DNA of 64,000 bases from Blastomonas sp. SL216 (GCA_026625625.1 CP113055.1:312501-376500); one strand, 5' to 3'. Positions 44,101 to 53,047 are shown, counted from the stretch's first letter. A program made the numbers and translations. Notes: a model not told the origin generated them from the letters alone.

Positions 44101-45388
44101 AGGGCAGCTTCGCTTCAACGGTCCGGCGGACTCGCTCTGGCGGCTTCTGGGCATCGAGGCGTTCGACGTCACCGGCCAGGTCGGCGTCGCAGCGGACCTT
44201 TCAGGCTCGCTGCGCGATCCCAGCATCAACGGCATTCTCGCCACCCGCACCGCGCGGCTGGAAAGCGGGCTTTCGGGCACGGTGATCTCCGACATCGTCT
44301 CGCGCGGCCAGTTTAACGGATCGCGGCTGACGCTGACCAGCTTCAGCGGCAAGGCCGGATCGAACGGCACGATCACCGGGTCGGGCTATGTCGATTATGG
44401 CGGCCTATTCGCCTCGCCATCGCAAGGCGTCGCGGTCGAGATCAAGGCGACGGCGAAGAATGCGCAACTGGTCAATCGCGACGATTTCGGTGCCACCGTC
44501 TCGGGGCCGCTGACCATATCATCCGATGGCACGACCGGGACGCTGGGCGGCGATGTCGTGCTCAATCGGGGGCGCTTCCGGCTGGGCCAGTTCAACGCTG
44601 CTGAAGCGCTGCCGGTGATCAACGTGCGCGAAATCAACCGCCGTGCCGACGAGGCCCCCCGCCGCGAGCGGCCCGCCATCTGGCGCTACAATGTCAAGGC
44701 GCGCGCGCCCAACCAGTTCACCGTCACCGGTCTTGGCATCAACAGCGAATGGGCGGCCAATATCACGCTCACCGGAACGGTCGATGCGCCGCGTATCAGC
44801 GGCCAGGCCGATCTGATCCGCGGCGAGTATGAATTTGCCGGTCGCGATTTCGATCTCGAGCGTGGCCGCATCAGCTTCCGCGGGGAATCGCCGCCCAATC
44901 CGGCGCTCGACATCGCGGCCTCGGCCAACCTCACCGATCTCAACGCCACCATCAACGTGCGCGGAACGGGCCTGGCGCCGGAGATCAGCTTTACCAGCAC
45001 CCCGGCGCTGCCCGAGGACGAGCTGCTCGCGCGGTTGCTGTTCGGATCGTCGATCACCGATATTTCCGCGCCCGAGGCGGTGCAGCTTGCAGCGGCGCTG
45101 GCATCGCTGCGCGGCGGCAGCGGGCTCGACCCGATCAACGCACTGCGCGGGGCGATCGGGCTCGATCGTCTGCGCATCGTCGAGGGCAACCAGACCCTCG
45201 GCCAGGGCACCAGCATTGCGGCGGGCAAGTATATCACCCGCAACACCTATGTGGAGATCGTCACCGACGGGCGCGGCTATTCGGCCACCCAGGTGGAATT
45301 CCAGATCACGCGCTGGCTGTCGCTGCTGTCGTCAATCTCGACGATCGGCCGGCAGAGCGCCAACGTGCGGATTTCGAAGGATTATTGA
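41186..45388 (+). CDS. tamB: Translocation and assembly module TamB (AsmA-like bridge protein)
   Basis: TamB is anchored in the inner membrane and forms a long beta-helical groove that bridges to TamA and supports outer-membrane lipid or protein transport. The 1400-residue product has one N-terminal transmembrane helix (LVIGVLVLAGLVAAMLFGL), then a long beta-rich region, and ends with the conserved TamB C-terminal domain (including ISFRGESPPNPALDIAAS and LPEDELLARLLFGSSI). It starts within the tamA stop codon, so tamA and tamB are coupled. The genes work as one module. Confidence 0.92.
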   Translation: MADEPVTDAVSSQPLAPARKPVRWVRGLVIGVLVLAGLVAAMLFGLDSGPGRRFVAEQIAGYQLKSGLSLRVARIEGSIYGKAVLRGVEIRDTKRVFFTASTVDLDWRPFRFLNNRLDIRDLVIRRGELRSLPELNPGDPDDPLLPAFDIRIDRLQADGLVIRDGIAGPRRVANIAGKVDIRSGRVLVDARAALADGSDRLAVMIDAIPDQNRLMINGDIVAPAGGAIAALAGLTQDMSASVKGRGDWNFWEGKLAARLGDRELTALDINQREGQVRIRGFVRPEPLIGNSFTRALGPAIGVVARGTLDARVLSGMVALAGQAGTINANGAIDLGENRFDNVELLAALSRPQLLAEGLEARNLRGQVTLKGSFGELEAPYRLSADRVAMAGVSAETLLAQGTITRQQRDFTIPVKVSATRVATGNAYGDRLANGLRGQGVVRMRDGILSSDPIRLVSNSLVALVQLSGSSQRGRYLAVADVRLPAFGVENVGDADIDANLRLAFGGGAAWDLLGDVRVLMRRVVNETVVTLIGPGPRFASKFSYGAGQPFVLRDASLAAQKLALIGGGRLEPDGRIVLRASGRHRDYGPLDVTADSIRGDTRAVLTLEDPLPALGVQDLRLALGTVPDGFSVDVTGQSALGPLEGATRIFAREAGRTLIQIERFTVSRALFAGDIYATKAGIEGALDVSGGGITGNVTLDPRAGGQGVKALLNLANARFDGEVPITINRGAAEIDALIAEGRNTIVGSIQAQGIGRGPLFIGRLAANANLVNGEGRVTASLAGRRGSNFELQTSAQIAGNAITLAGNGQYGNRRLRLVRPARLTKLEDGGWRLAPAVLRVGRGRLGAQGRFGGGLTELSAQFNTVPLALFDVAVRELGFGGNASGTLNYRQADGGLPTGKASVKLDNLTRTGLIVSSRPVDIAANLALTADALAVRAVIAEQDKTVGRAQARIGNLPQGFDLFGRLQRGTLAGQLRFNGPADSLWRLLGIEAFDVTGQVGVAADLSGSLRDPSINGILATRTARLESGLSGTVISDIVSRGQFNGSRLTLTSFSGKAGSNGTITGSGYVDYGGLFASPSQGVAVEIKATAKNAQLVNRDDFGATVSGPLTISSDGTTGTLGGDVVLNRGRFRLGQFNAAEALPVINVREINRRADEAPRRERPAIWRYNVKARAPNQFTVTGLGINSEWAANITLTGTVDAPRISGQADLIRGEYEFAGRDFDLERGRISFRGESPPNPALDIAASANLTDLNATINVRGTGLAPEISFTSTPALPEDELLARLLFGSSITDISAPEAVQLAAALASLRGGSGLDPINALRGAIGLDRLRIVEGNQTLGQGTSIAAGKYITRNTYVEIVTDGRGYSATQVEFQITRWLSLLSSISTIGRQSANVRISKDY

Positions 45389-45416
45389 GCTTGGCGCGAG
45401 CTATCCCTGAACACCG

Positions 45417-45587
45417 CCGCTCAGCCTGAGCCGGTCGAAGGCCACGCGCTTTGGTGGTGGCCTCAAGCTGCATCTTGCACCAGCCAACCCTGTAAGCGAG
45501 AAGGCATGGTGCGAAAGCGGTCTTGGCTCGATAAGGGTTCTTTGTGAAGGGGTTGCGCGGGGCCTTTGACAAGCTGAGGCTGAGCGG
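45417..45587. repeat. Inverted REP-like pair downstream of tamB
   Basis: The left arm (45417-45441; CCGCTCAGCCTGAGCC start) and right arm (45563-45587) are similar in inverted orientation (GGCTGAGCGG end) with a ~120-bp spacer. The core CTCAGCCTGAGC/GTCGAAGG type is a common intergenic repeat in sphingomonad and other Gram-negative chromosomes. It lies between tamB and the kynurenine-pathway genes and contains no gene. Confidence 0.6.
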
Positions 45588-45627
45588 ACGTGGATGCGGA
45601 CGGAACACCTAGGGGAGGAACCACATT

Positions 45628-46539
45628 GTGCGAACGGTTACATGGGGAGCAATTGGCCTGGCGGTTCTGCTGCTGGGGATCAGGCTCGTCGATGGGTCGC
45701 AGGTCGCAGCCATGCTGAACGACGACAAGCCGATCATGCAATGGCCCGATCTGCTTGATCAGCCGCGCCCCCAGCCGGACCGCACGATCACCTATGGCAA
45801 GGATGCGCTGCAGCTGGTCGACCTGTGGTTGCCCAAGGGCGAGGGACCGCATCCGGTGGTCGTGATGATCCATGGCGGCTGCTGGCAGACCGAAATCGCG
45901 ACACGCGACATCATGAACTATATCGCCGATGATCTCCGCAAGGACGGGATCGCGGTGTGGAATGTCGAATATCGCGGAGTCGATCGTGGCGGCGGCTATC
46001 CCGGCACCTATCTGGATGTCGGCGCAGCGGCGGACCTGCTGGGGGCTGAGGCCAAGGCGCTCAACCTCGACCTTACGCACACCATCGCCATCGGCCATTC
46101 TGCTGGCGGACATCTTGCCCTTTGGCTGGCCGCGCGTCAGGCGCTGCCCGAGGGTGAGCCGCTGCGTGGCGCGAAGCCTCTGCGGATCGACACCGCGATC
46201 AGCCAGGCCGGCATTGCCGATCTGCGCGCTGCGATGAAGCGCACCGGTCATGCCTGCGGCACCGACGCACCGACACGGATGGCGGGTGAAAAGTTCGCGC
46301 TGACCTCGCCTCCCGAAATGCCGGTCAGCACCGCGCAGCAGATCCAGTTCCACACCGACAAGGACAAGATCGCTCCGCCGGCCTATGCCGAAACCTATGC
46401 CGCAGACATGAAGAAGCGCGGGGTCACGGTCGAAAACCATGTCCACGGGCCTGAAGGCCATGTCGAGCTGATCGCGCCCACCAGCCGCAGCTGGGCGGCG
46501 CAAAAGGCGCGGATCAAGCAGTTGCTGGGACAGAAATGA
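45628..46539 (+). CDS. Membrane-anchored alpha/beta hydrolase, kynurenine formamidase-like
   Basis: The GTG start at 45628 gives MRTVTWGAIGLAVLLLGIRL, an N-terminal transmembrane or signal anchor. The hydrolase has HGGCW at residues 82-86 (oxyanion hole, the HGGxW type of Afmid-like formamidases) and GHSAGGHL with Ser at about 158. It overlaps kynU by 4 bp, and a kynurenine formamidase would supply its substrate, so this assignment is inference from motif and neighbour. It is distinct from the KynB metal-dependent type. Confidence 0.72.
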   Translation: MRTVTWGAIGLAVLLLGIRLVDGSQVAAMLNDDKPIMQWPDLLDQPRPQPDRTITYGKDALQLVDLWLPKGEGPHPVVVMIHGGCWQTEIATRDIMNYIADDLRKDGIAVWNVEYRGVDRGGGYPGTYLDVGAAADLLGAEAKALNLDLTHTIAIGHSAGGHLALWLAARQALPEGEPLRGAKPLRIDTAISQAGIADLRAAMKRTGHACGTDAPTRMAGEKFALTSPPEMPVSTAQQIQFHTDKDKIAPPAYAETYAADMKKRGVTVENHVHGPEGHVELIAPTSRSWAAQKARIKQLLGQK

Positions 46540-47774
46540 GCATGGACTATCCTTCGCTTGCCGAGGCAGAAGCACGCGATGCGGCCGATCCGCTGTACGC
46601 CTGGCGCAACCGGTTCACGCTGCCCGAAGGCGTGATCTATCTCGACGGCAATTCGCTGGGTGCATTGCCGACCGCGACGCGCGCACTGATGCGCGATGCG
46701 ACCGATCGGCAATGGGGCGAGGGGCTGATCCGCAGCTGGAACGATGCCGACTGGATCGGCGCGCCGCGCCGCGTGGGCGACAAGATCGCTACGCTGATCC
46801 GCGCTGCGCCGGGCGAGGTGATCGTCTGCGATTCGGTGACGGTCAACCTCTACAAGCTGATGGGGGCGATCCTCGCGGCGAGGCCGGGCCAGGGCAGGAC
46901 GATCCTGACCGAGAGCGGCAATTTCCCGACCGACCTGCATGTTGCTGCAGGAATTGCTGCGCAGCATGGCCTGGTGCTGGATGCCTGCCAGCGCGGCGAG
47001 ATTGCCGATCGCATCGGCCCGGACACCGCGCTGATCGTGCTGACTCATGTGCATTACAAGACCGGCGAGCGGTTCGACATCGCCGCGGTGCAGGCACTGG
47101 CCGACACGCATGATGTGCCGCTGATCTGGGACCTGTCGCACAGCGCGGGTGCCGTGCCGCTGAACATGGCCGCGGATGCTGCGCGCTTTGCCGTGGGCTG
47201 CGGGTATAAATATCTGAACGGCGGCCCCGGTGCCCCGGCGTTCCTCTATGTGGCCGGTGAAGCGCTGGAGTTTCTGGGGTCTCCCATTCAGGGCTGGATG
47301 GGCCATGCCGCCCCCTTCGCGATGACCGATGATTATGCCCCGGCACCGGGTATCGAGCGTTTTCTGGCAGGCACGCCGCCGATGCTGTCGCTGCTCGCGC
47401 TGGAAGGCGGGGTCGACCTGATGCTGGAGGCGGACCGTGATGCGCTGTGGACCAAGTCGCAGGCGCTGTTCAATTTTCTCATCCAGTTGATGGCGGCGCG
47501 CTGCCCGCAGCTTGAGCTGATTACCCCGGCGCGCGCAGATCTTCGCGGCAGCCATGCCAGCTTTGCGCATCCGCAGGCCTGGCCGATCAACCGCGCGCTG
47601 ATCGACGCGGGCGTGATCGGCGATTTCCGTGCACCCAATGTGCTGCGGCTGGGGCTGACCCCGCTCTATCTGGGCTTTGCCGATCTGTGGCACGCGGTGG
47701 ATCGGCTGGCCGCGATCATGGATGAAGGCCGCTGGCAGCGTAGCGAGTACAGCGCCCCGACACGGGTGACCTGA
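46536..47774 (+). CDS. kynU: Kynureninase
   Basis: KynU cleaves kynurenine to anthranilate and alanine with PLP. The 412-residue product has FPTDLHVAAGI, LTHVHYKTGERFDI, the lysine region GCGYKYLNGGPGAPAFLYV, and GTPPMLSLLALEGGVDL typical of the family. It follows the formamidase-like hydrolase with an ATGA overlap. No tryptophan 2,3-dioxygenase is visible in this window, so that step would be encoded elsewhere. Confidence 0.93.
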   Translation: MSMDYPSLAEAEARDAADPLYAWRNRFTLPEGVIYLDGNSLGALPTATRALMRDATDRQWGEGLIRSWNDADWIGAPRRVGDKIATLIRAAPGEVIVCDSVTVNLYKLMGAILAARPGQGRTILTESGNFPTDLHVAAGIAAQHGLVLDACQRGEIADRIGPDTALIVLTHVHYKTGERFDIAAVQALADTHDVPLIWDLSHSAGAVPLNMAADAARFAVGCGYKYLNGGPGAPAFLYVAGEALEFLGSPIQGWMGHAAPFAMTDDYAPAPGIERFLAGTPPMLSLLALEGGVDLMLEADRDALWTKSQALFNFLIQLMAARCPQLELITPARADLRGSHASFAHPQAWPINRALIDAGVIGDFRAPNVLRLGLTPLYLGFADLWHAVDRLAAIMDEGRWQRSEYSAPTRVT

Positions 47775-47812
47775 TGATGCAGCACTCCCATGGCGTAGAT
47801 GCGCATAAATTT

Positions 47813-47846
47813 ATCCGGGTGTAATTGACAGATATTATACCCGGAT
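47813..47846. promoter_or_regulatory. Inverted-repeat operator-like element upstream of DUF2239 gene
   Basis: ATCCGGGTGTAAT (47813-47825), 8 bases, ATTATACCCGGAT (47834-47846): a 13-bp inverted repeat with one mismatch. TTGACA is within it (47825-47830), so a repressor bound here would cover a possible promoter. The position, just downstream of kynU and 37 bp upstream of the next gene, supports a regulatory role for that gene. Confidence 0.6.
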
Positions 47847-47882
47847 GTAATTGGATGCCCACAGCAATGGGGTGTCAGCACA

Positions 47883-48407
47883 ATGTCCAGTTTCACGGCC
47901 TTTCTTGGCGGCAAGCAGATTGCTTCCGGCAGCAGCGACGATGTTGTCAGGGCGATCCGCGATAGCCTGCACCTTCACGATGGCGCGCTTCTGGTGTTCG
48001 ATGACGAGACGGGGCGGGTCACCGATCTTGATTACCGGGCCGTCGCTCAGCAGGGGGCCGGTCGTCCCAGGCTTGGCGTGAAAGCGCGAGAGGTCACGCT
48101 GCTGCCGCGCCACTGGGAATGGTTGTCCGGTCAGCCCGGCGGTGCATCCGCTGCGCTGAGGCGGCTGGTCGATGCGGAGCGGAGCAAGGGGCAGAGCGAG
48201 CACCAGCGCCGCGACGCAGTCTACCGGTTCATGCAGGCCGCTTGCGGCGATATGCCGGGTTACGAGGAGGCATTGCGGGCGCTTTACGCGGCGCGCCGTG
48301 AAGATTTCCTGGCGGCGATTAACCCATGGCCAGCAGACATGGTACGCTATATCGCCAGGCTGCTGACCGGATCTTCCGATGAGCCGGGGGCAGAACCGGG
48401 CGCATAA
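47883..48407 (+). CDS. DUF2239 family protein
   Basis: The 174-residue product matches the DUF2239 family: TAFLGGKQIASGSSDDVV, a DETGRVTDLDYRA segment and the C-terminal YRFMQAACGDMPGYEEALRALY helix region. It is soluble, with no signal peptide. The inverted-repeat element upstream suggests its own regulation. The family's role is unknown. Transcribed in the same direction as kynU, with its own upstream repeat element. Confidence 0.8.
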   Translation: MSSFTAFLGGKQIASGSSDDVVRAIRDSLHLHDGALLVFDDETGRVTDLDYRAVAQQGAGRPRLGVKAREVTLLPRHWEWLSGQPGGASAALRRLVDAERSKGQSEHQRRDAVYRFMQAACGDMPGYEEALRALYAARREDFLAAINPWPADMVRYIARLLTGSSDEPGAEPGA

Positions 48408-48438
48408 CGACGGGGTTCAAGCCAGGCCGGGCGGCGCC

Positions 48439-49485
48439 CTATTCCAGATACAGCGACCGCAGCCTTGCGACATCCACCGCAGTCACTCCGAGCGTCGCCA
48501 GATAACCTTCGACACCGCCATAATCGCGATCAATCACCTCAAAGAACTGCGCGAGATGCGATTTACCCGAGGCGGAATAGAGCGGCTCTGCCTTCACTCC
48601 GCCGGGCTTTTTCGCGGCGGCGGCATAATATTGGACGATCGGGTTGGTCGGATAGTTGGCCGGGTCGAGCGGCGGCATTTCGTTCTGCGGGCGGCGCAGC
48701 TGGGTGGAGAGGTGATAGTCCGCCAGGATCGTCTCGCGATCCACGCCGAGTGCGCTCAGGATCAGCGCCGAGGCAATGCCGGTGCGGTCCTGCCCCGCAG
48801 AGCAGTGATACATCACCGCGCCATCATCGGCGAGCAGCCGCTTGAACAGCGAGCGGTACTGGGGGGCGAGCAGCTTTTCCATGCCGGTATAGACATATTC
48901 GCCCTTCATGCTGCCCATATTGGCCATCAGGGGTTTCAGCGAATAGTCGTTCGATACGAACAGCGCGCCGGTGCGGTCGTCGAGCAGCGTGCCTGCGACC
49001 TCGCGCTCCTCGAGCGAACGCAGATCGACGATAGTGCCGATCTGGAGTCCGCCGAGCAGCGCGTAATCATCCTCGGTCAGCAGCGGCAGCGCGCCTGAGC
49101 GGAACACCTTGCCCCAGCGCACCGTCTTGCCGCCTGCGCCCTTGTAGCCGCCCAGATCGCGGAAATTCGATCCCTTGGCGAGCGGCAGCTCGCGCTCTGC
49201 GGTCAGCGTCAGCGAGGCATCGCCGCCATCGCGCAGCACCAGGAACTGGCGCTTGGTCGAAGGCAGCGCGACAACGGCCTCACCCTTGCGATTGGCCTTG
49301 ACCACGGGCACGGCCGCCCCGGCCGCAACCGGAGTGTCAGTGACGATGATGTCGACCGGATCGCTGTCCTTCCAGCTGACCTTGACATGATCGGCATCGA
49401 CGCGGCTGACCGTGACATTGTCTATGGCAAGGGCAGGCGCGGAGCCAGCGAGCAGCACCAGAGCGAGAGCGGTCTTGAGGCGCAT
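48439..49485 (-). CDS. Exported tyrosine phosphatase (Y_phosphatase3 family)
   Basis: A signal peptide (MRLKTALALVLLAGSAPALA) directs export. The catalytic loop CSAGQDR fits CX5R with Cys228 and Arg234, and the N-terminal half (about 20-95) is a beta-rich domain. The general acid region SNFRDLGGYKG is typical of IphP-like phosphatases. It lies 14 bp downstream of the TonB-dependent receptor, so both are likely in one operon. The true substrate (phosphotyrosine proteins or small organophosphates) is not visible from sequence. Confidence 0.88.
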   Translation of the reverse strand: MRLKTALALVLLAGSAPALAIDNVTVSRVDADHVKVSWKDSDPVDIIVTDTPVAAGAAVPVVKANRKGEAVVALPSTKRQFLVLRDGGDASLTLTAERELPLAKGSNFRDLGGYKGAGGKTVRWGKVFRSGALPLLTEDDYALLGGLQIGTIVDLRSLEEREVAGTLLDDRTGALFVSNDYSLKPLMANMGSMKGEYVYTGMEKLLAPQYRSLFKRLLADDGAVMYHCSAGQDRTGIASALILSALGVDRETILADYHLSTQLRRPQNEMPPLDPANYPTNPIVQYYAAAAKKPGGVKAEPLYSASGKSHLAQFFEVIDRDYGGVEGYLATLGVTAVDVARLRSLYLE

Positions 49486-49499
49486 GTCAGTCTCTCCTG

Positions 49500-52169
49500 T
49501 CAGAAGCCGAAGCGGATGCCGGCAAGGTAGCGCCTGCCGATCTGTTCGACCTCGGTCGGGCGTGCCTTGGTGCCCAGAAATGCCGTGTATTTGGCGTCAG
49601 TCAAGTTGTTGAGATCGGCAAACAGGCTGATGTTCGGGGTGATGTCATAGCGGATCGCGACATCGACATTGGTATAGCCGCCGCGGAACTCGTCCCCGGT
49701 CACGGTACCACCGGTGCCAATCGACAGCGATTCGAGGTAATCGCTGCGCCACTGGTAGCTGGCGCGGATCGAGAGCCCGTATTTCTCGTAATAGAGCGAT
49801 GCGTTGACGATCGTGTCCGACGTGCCGGGGAAGCCGATATTGCGGCGCTGATCGGTATCGAAGCTGCCCTCGATCAGCGTCAGGTTGCCCTGGAAGCCGA
49901 AGCCGTCGAGCGGCGAGGGCAGGAAGGTGAACTGCTGCTGGTAGTTGAACTCGACGCCGTACAACTCGCCCGAATTGCCGTTGAAGCTGGAGGTGAGCAG
50001 ATAGCGCGAACGATCGACGCCATTGCTGTTGAAGGCGTCCGAACCCACGATCTGCGTGTTCGAGAACAGCACATTGTCGACCCAGCGGTGGAAGCCCGAC
50101 ACCGCGATGATGCCCTGGCCGGGAATATAATATTCGAGGCTCGCATCGACGCCCCAGGTATATTCTGGCCGCAGCGTCGGGTTGCCGCCGCTGATCGTGC
50201 CAGGGCTGTTGGTATCGTTGATCGCAGAGCCCACGCGGATTTCGCCGAAGCTGGGCCGGGCAATGCCGCGCTGGCCGGCCACGCGGAACACCAGATTGTC
50301 GGTGACATCAAAGCGCGCGTTCACGCTGGGGAAGATGTCGGTATAGTCCTGCGGTGCGGACAGCGGCACCAGCGTGCCGTTGGCGAGCCGGGCCTGGCCC
50401 TGGTTCTGCAGCCGGAAATGCTCGACGCGCGCACCGGCGATCACCTGGCCGCCATCGAACACCCATTTGGCCATGCCATAGGCGGTCAGGGTCTTCTCGT
50501 TGAGTTCGAAGCGGTTTTCCGCGGGCACATTGTTGGCCGGATTGAACCGGCCCTGGCGCTGCAGCGTCGCGAAGATATTGTCGAGATCGGCGCGCATCCG
50601 CGTGTTGTCGACATAGTTGAAGGTGAGCCCGAGCGGGAAACCGGTGTCCCAGGGCGTGTTGCTGATATAGCTTGCCGGGTTGAAGCTGAGGCCGGTGCCG
50701 GTGAGTGCCTGAGGCGACAGCAGCACCGCATTGGACGTCGCGAAGATGAACCCGCCAATGTCGCGATCGGCATAGAGCAGGCCGCCGGTCAGCGTCACAT
50801 CGCCCAGTTCCTTCGCGACATCGAGTTTCACGGTATAGCTGTCGGTGAACACGTCCTGCACGATCGGGATGACCAGAGCGGGCGAGGTGTTGGCATTGAT
50901 CAGCGTGGTCTGGTCGAAATTCGCCAGCGCCGGACCGCGCACGAAGCTGCCCGCCGTCGCTCCCGGCACGGTCTGGAACAGCTGCACGATTGGGAAGTTC
51001 GGGCGACTGAAATCATAGCGAACCGAAGGCGAGGTCGCGGTCGCCGTGCTTGCCTGGACCAGCGGCAGATAGGTGGTGTTCTCGGTGCGGGTATAATTGG
51101 CCGCGAAGTTCACCTTCCAACCGTTTTCCTCATAATCGCCGCCGATGGTGTTGATGAAGTTGCGCGTGCGATAATTGCCGAGATTGAAAGAGCCCCGGAT
51201 CGGCACGCGGACGAGATCGCCGCCCGACAGGTTGCGCGTGCCCGAGAGCGCGCGGTCGAGCCGGATCTCGTACTGGTCGCGCTGCTCGTCGTCCTTGAAC
51301 TCGGTATAGATGGTCTTGGCGTAGAGCTTCTGGCCTTCTTGCGGTGAGAATTCGAAACCTGCAAACAGGCCGTTATTCTCGCGCACCAGGCGATACTGGC
51401 GGATGTCGATTTCGGTCGGACCAAACTGGGTATCGGTGGGGCCGCTGGGTTCGTCATACAGGCCGACCTCGCGATTGTCCGTGACCTGCTCGCGGCGGTA
51501 ATGCGATGCGCCGGCGACCACGCCGAACGTGCCATCGCTGTACGATACGCGGATCGAGCCCTGGCGCTGCTCGCCTTCGCCCAGTTCCATGAAACCGTAT
51601 CCGACATCGCCCTGGACGTGGAAGCCGTTCTTGCCTTCCAGCGGCGAGAAGGTGCGCAGGTCGATATTGGCGACGATCGCCTCAGCCTGGATATTGGGGG
51701 TGAGCGACTTGTTGATCGCCAGCGCGCTCAGGATCACGGCGGGCACCGCATCGAAGCGATAGGCGCGGGTGAGGCCGCCTTCGTCCGCGCCGATCATCGG
51801 CACGCCATCGATGCTGACCGAAGTCCAGCGGTTGGGCGCGCCGCGCACCTGGATATAGCGTTCCTGGCCCTGGTCGCGCTGCACCGCGACGGCGGGCAGG
51901 CGCGAGAGCGCAGCGGCACTGTTCTGGTCGGGGAAGCGGCCGACCGAGTCTGCTGCCGAAATGTCGATCAGATTGTCGGCGTTGCGCTTCTGCGCGATCG
52001 ATTCCCCCTGCGCGGTGATGATAGCGCCCTGGACGATGATTTCGCCTTCGGCTGCAGCCTCATCCTCGGCCTTGTCCTGCGCCATCACAGGCAGGCCCGC
52101 AGCGGCGACAAAGGCGATGACCGAGATGGATGAGCGCAGCAGCGCATCGGCACGTGTGTTCAGAATCAT
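49500..52169 (-). CDS. TonB-dependent receptor
   Basis: The start at 52169 (MILNTRADALLRSSISVIAF) leads into a signal peptide ending near AAAGLPVMAQ and a TonB-box/plug region (ISAADSVGRFPDQNSAAALS, RYIQVRGAPNRWTSVSIDGV). The C-terminal end is GIRFGF with the final Phe of outer-membrane barrels. The 889-residue size fits the large-substrate (TonB-Xanth-Caul) receptors that take up oligosaccharides or similar. The tyrosine phosphatase follows 14 bp downstream. The transported substrate is unknown. Confidence 0.9.
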   Translation of the reverse strand: MILNTRADALLRSSISVIAFVAAAGLPVMAQDKAEDEAAAEGEIIVQGAIITAQGESIAQKRNADNLIDISAADSVGRFPDQNSAAALSRLPAVAVQRDQGQERYIQVRGAPNRWTSVSIDGVPMIGADEGGLTRAYRFDAVPAVILSALAINKSLTPNIQAEAIVANIDLRTFSPLEGKNGFHVQGDVGYGFMELGEGEQRQGSIRVSYSDGTFGVVAGASHYRREQVTDNREVGLYDEPSGPTDTQFGPTEIDIRQYRLVRENNGLFAGFEFSPQEGQKLYAKTIYTEFKDDEQRDQYEIRLDRALSGTRNLSGGDLVRVPIRGSFNLGNYRTRNFINTIGGDYEENGWKVNFAANYTRTENTTYLPLVQASTATATSPSVRYDFSRPNFPIVQLFQTVPGATAGSFVRGPALANFDQTTLINANTSPALVIPIVQDVFTDSYTVKLDVAKELGDVTLTGGLLYADRDIGGFIFATSNAVLLSPQALTGTGLSFNPASYISNTPWDTGFPLGLTFNYVDNTRMRADLDNIFATLQRQGRFNPANNVPAENRFELNEKTLTAYGMAKWVFDGGQVIAGARVEHFRLQNQGQARLANGTLVPLSAPQDYTDIFPSVNARFDVTDNLVFRVAGQRGIARPSFGEIRVGSAINDTNSPGTISGGNPTLRPEYTWGVDASLEYYIPGQGIIAVSGFHRWVDNVLFSNTQIVGSDAFNSNGVDRSRYLLTSSFNGNSGELYGVEFNYQQQFTFLPSPLDGFGFQGNLTLIEGSFDTDQRRNIGFPGTSDTIVNASLYYEKYGLSIRASYQWRSDYLESLSIGTGGTVTGDEFRGGYTNVDVAIRYDITPNISLFADLNNLTDAKYTAFLGTKARPTEVEQIGRRYLAGIRFGF

Positions 52170-52313
52170 GACGCAACCCCCGTTGATGTTCGAGGGCGCA
52201 GCTAGGGGCGGGGGATGACGCCGCCATGGCGTCACGATGACAGGTTATCCGGGTTGCTGCGGCAAAGCGTCTTCTGGGTGTCAGCGCAATGTCACCAATC
52301 TGACGCTATCGCC

Positions 52314-53027
52314 TCAACCCTTCAGTTCTTCCGCGACCATGTCATCGATGCCGGACACCACCCTGGCGATGCCCTTGGGGTTGGGGTGGATGCCATCAGG
52401 CAGCATCAGCGCCTTGTCGGTGATCACCCCGTCGAGAAAGAACGGATAAAGCTCGGCATCATATTTCTCGGCGAGCTTCACATAAATGGGGTTGAACTTC
52501 GACGCATAATCCTGGCCCAGATTGGGCGCCGCGATCATGCCGGTGAGCACGACGGGGATCGACCGCTTCTGCAATTCCTTCAGCATCGCCTCCAGATTGC
52601 TTTCGGTCTGATCAGGGCTGATGCCCCGCAGCATGTCGTTGCCGCCCAGGCCCAGGATGACGAGATCGGGCTTGCGCGGCAGGCCGTCGAGCGCAAAGGC
52701 AAGGCGCTGCAGCCCTGCTGCGGTGGTATCGCCCGAGACCCCGGCATTGTGGACCGAGACCTTCAACCCCTTGGCGGACAGCGCTTTTTCGAGCTGTGCG
52801 GGGAAGCTTTCATCCTGCCGGACGTTATAGCCTGCATACAGGCTGTCGCCGAACGCCATGACCAGCCGGGTATCGGCGCTCAGCGGATTGCGGCCAGGCT
52901 GTTCGGCGCCATTGTCCGCACCCTTTTCGACCGGAGGCTTCGGCGCTTCGTCCGACGGCTGCGAACATCCGACAGTGCAATGGACAAGCAACAAAGCCGC
53001 CCCATATAGAATGCTGTTCCGACCCAA
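52314..53027 (-). CDS. TesA-type arylesterase / SGNH lipoprotein
   Basis: The 237-residue product is an SGNH hydrolase: the GDS nucleophile block FGDSLYAGYN, NAGVSGDT, GLGGNDMLRG and the terminal D-x-x-H (PDGIHPNPKGI) are the four blocks. The N-terminus ends in TVGCS, a lipoprotein-like cleavage site. The start is TTG at 53027 (AAAGGG in good position). It runs divergently from the ABC pair YbbA/YbbP, the same arrangement as tesA-ybbAP in enterobacteria; only 20 bp separate the two starts. Confidence 0.85.
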   Translation of the reverse strand: MGRNSILYGAALLLVHCTVGCSQPSDEAPKPPVEKGADNGAEQPGRNPLSADTRLVMAFGDSLYAGYNVRQDESFPAQLEKALSAKGLKVSVHNAGVSGDTTAAGLQRLAFALDGLPRKPDLVILGLGGNDMLRGISPDQTESNLEAMLKELQKRSIPVVLTGMIAAPNLGQDYASKFNPIYVKLAEKYDAELYPFFLDGVITDKALMLPDGIHPNPKGIARVVSGIDDMVAEELKG

Positions 53028-53047
53028 AGCGAAAGCCCTTTCATTTC

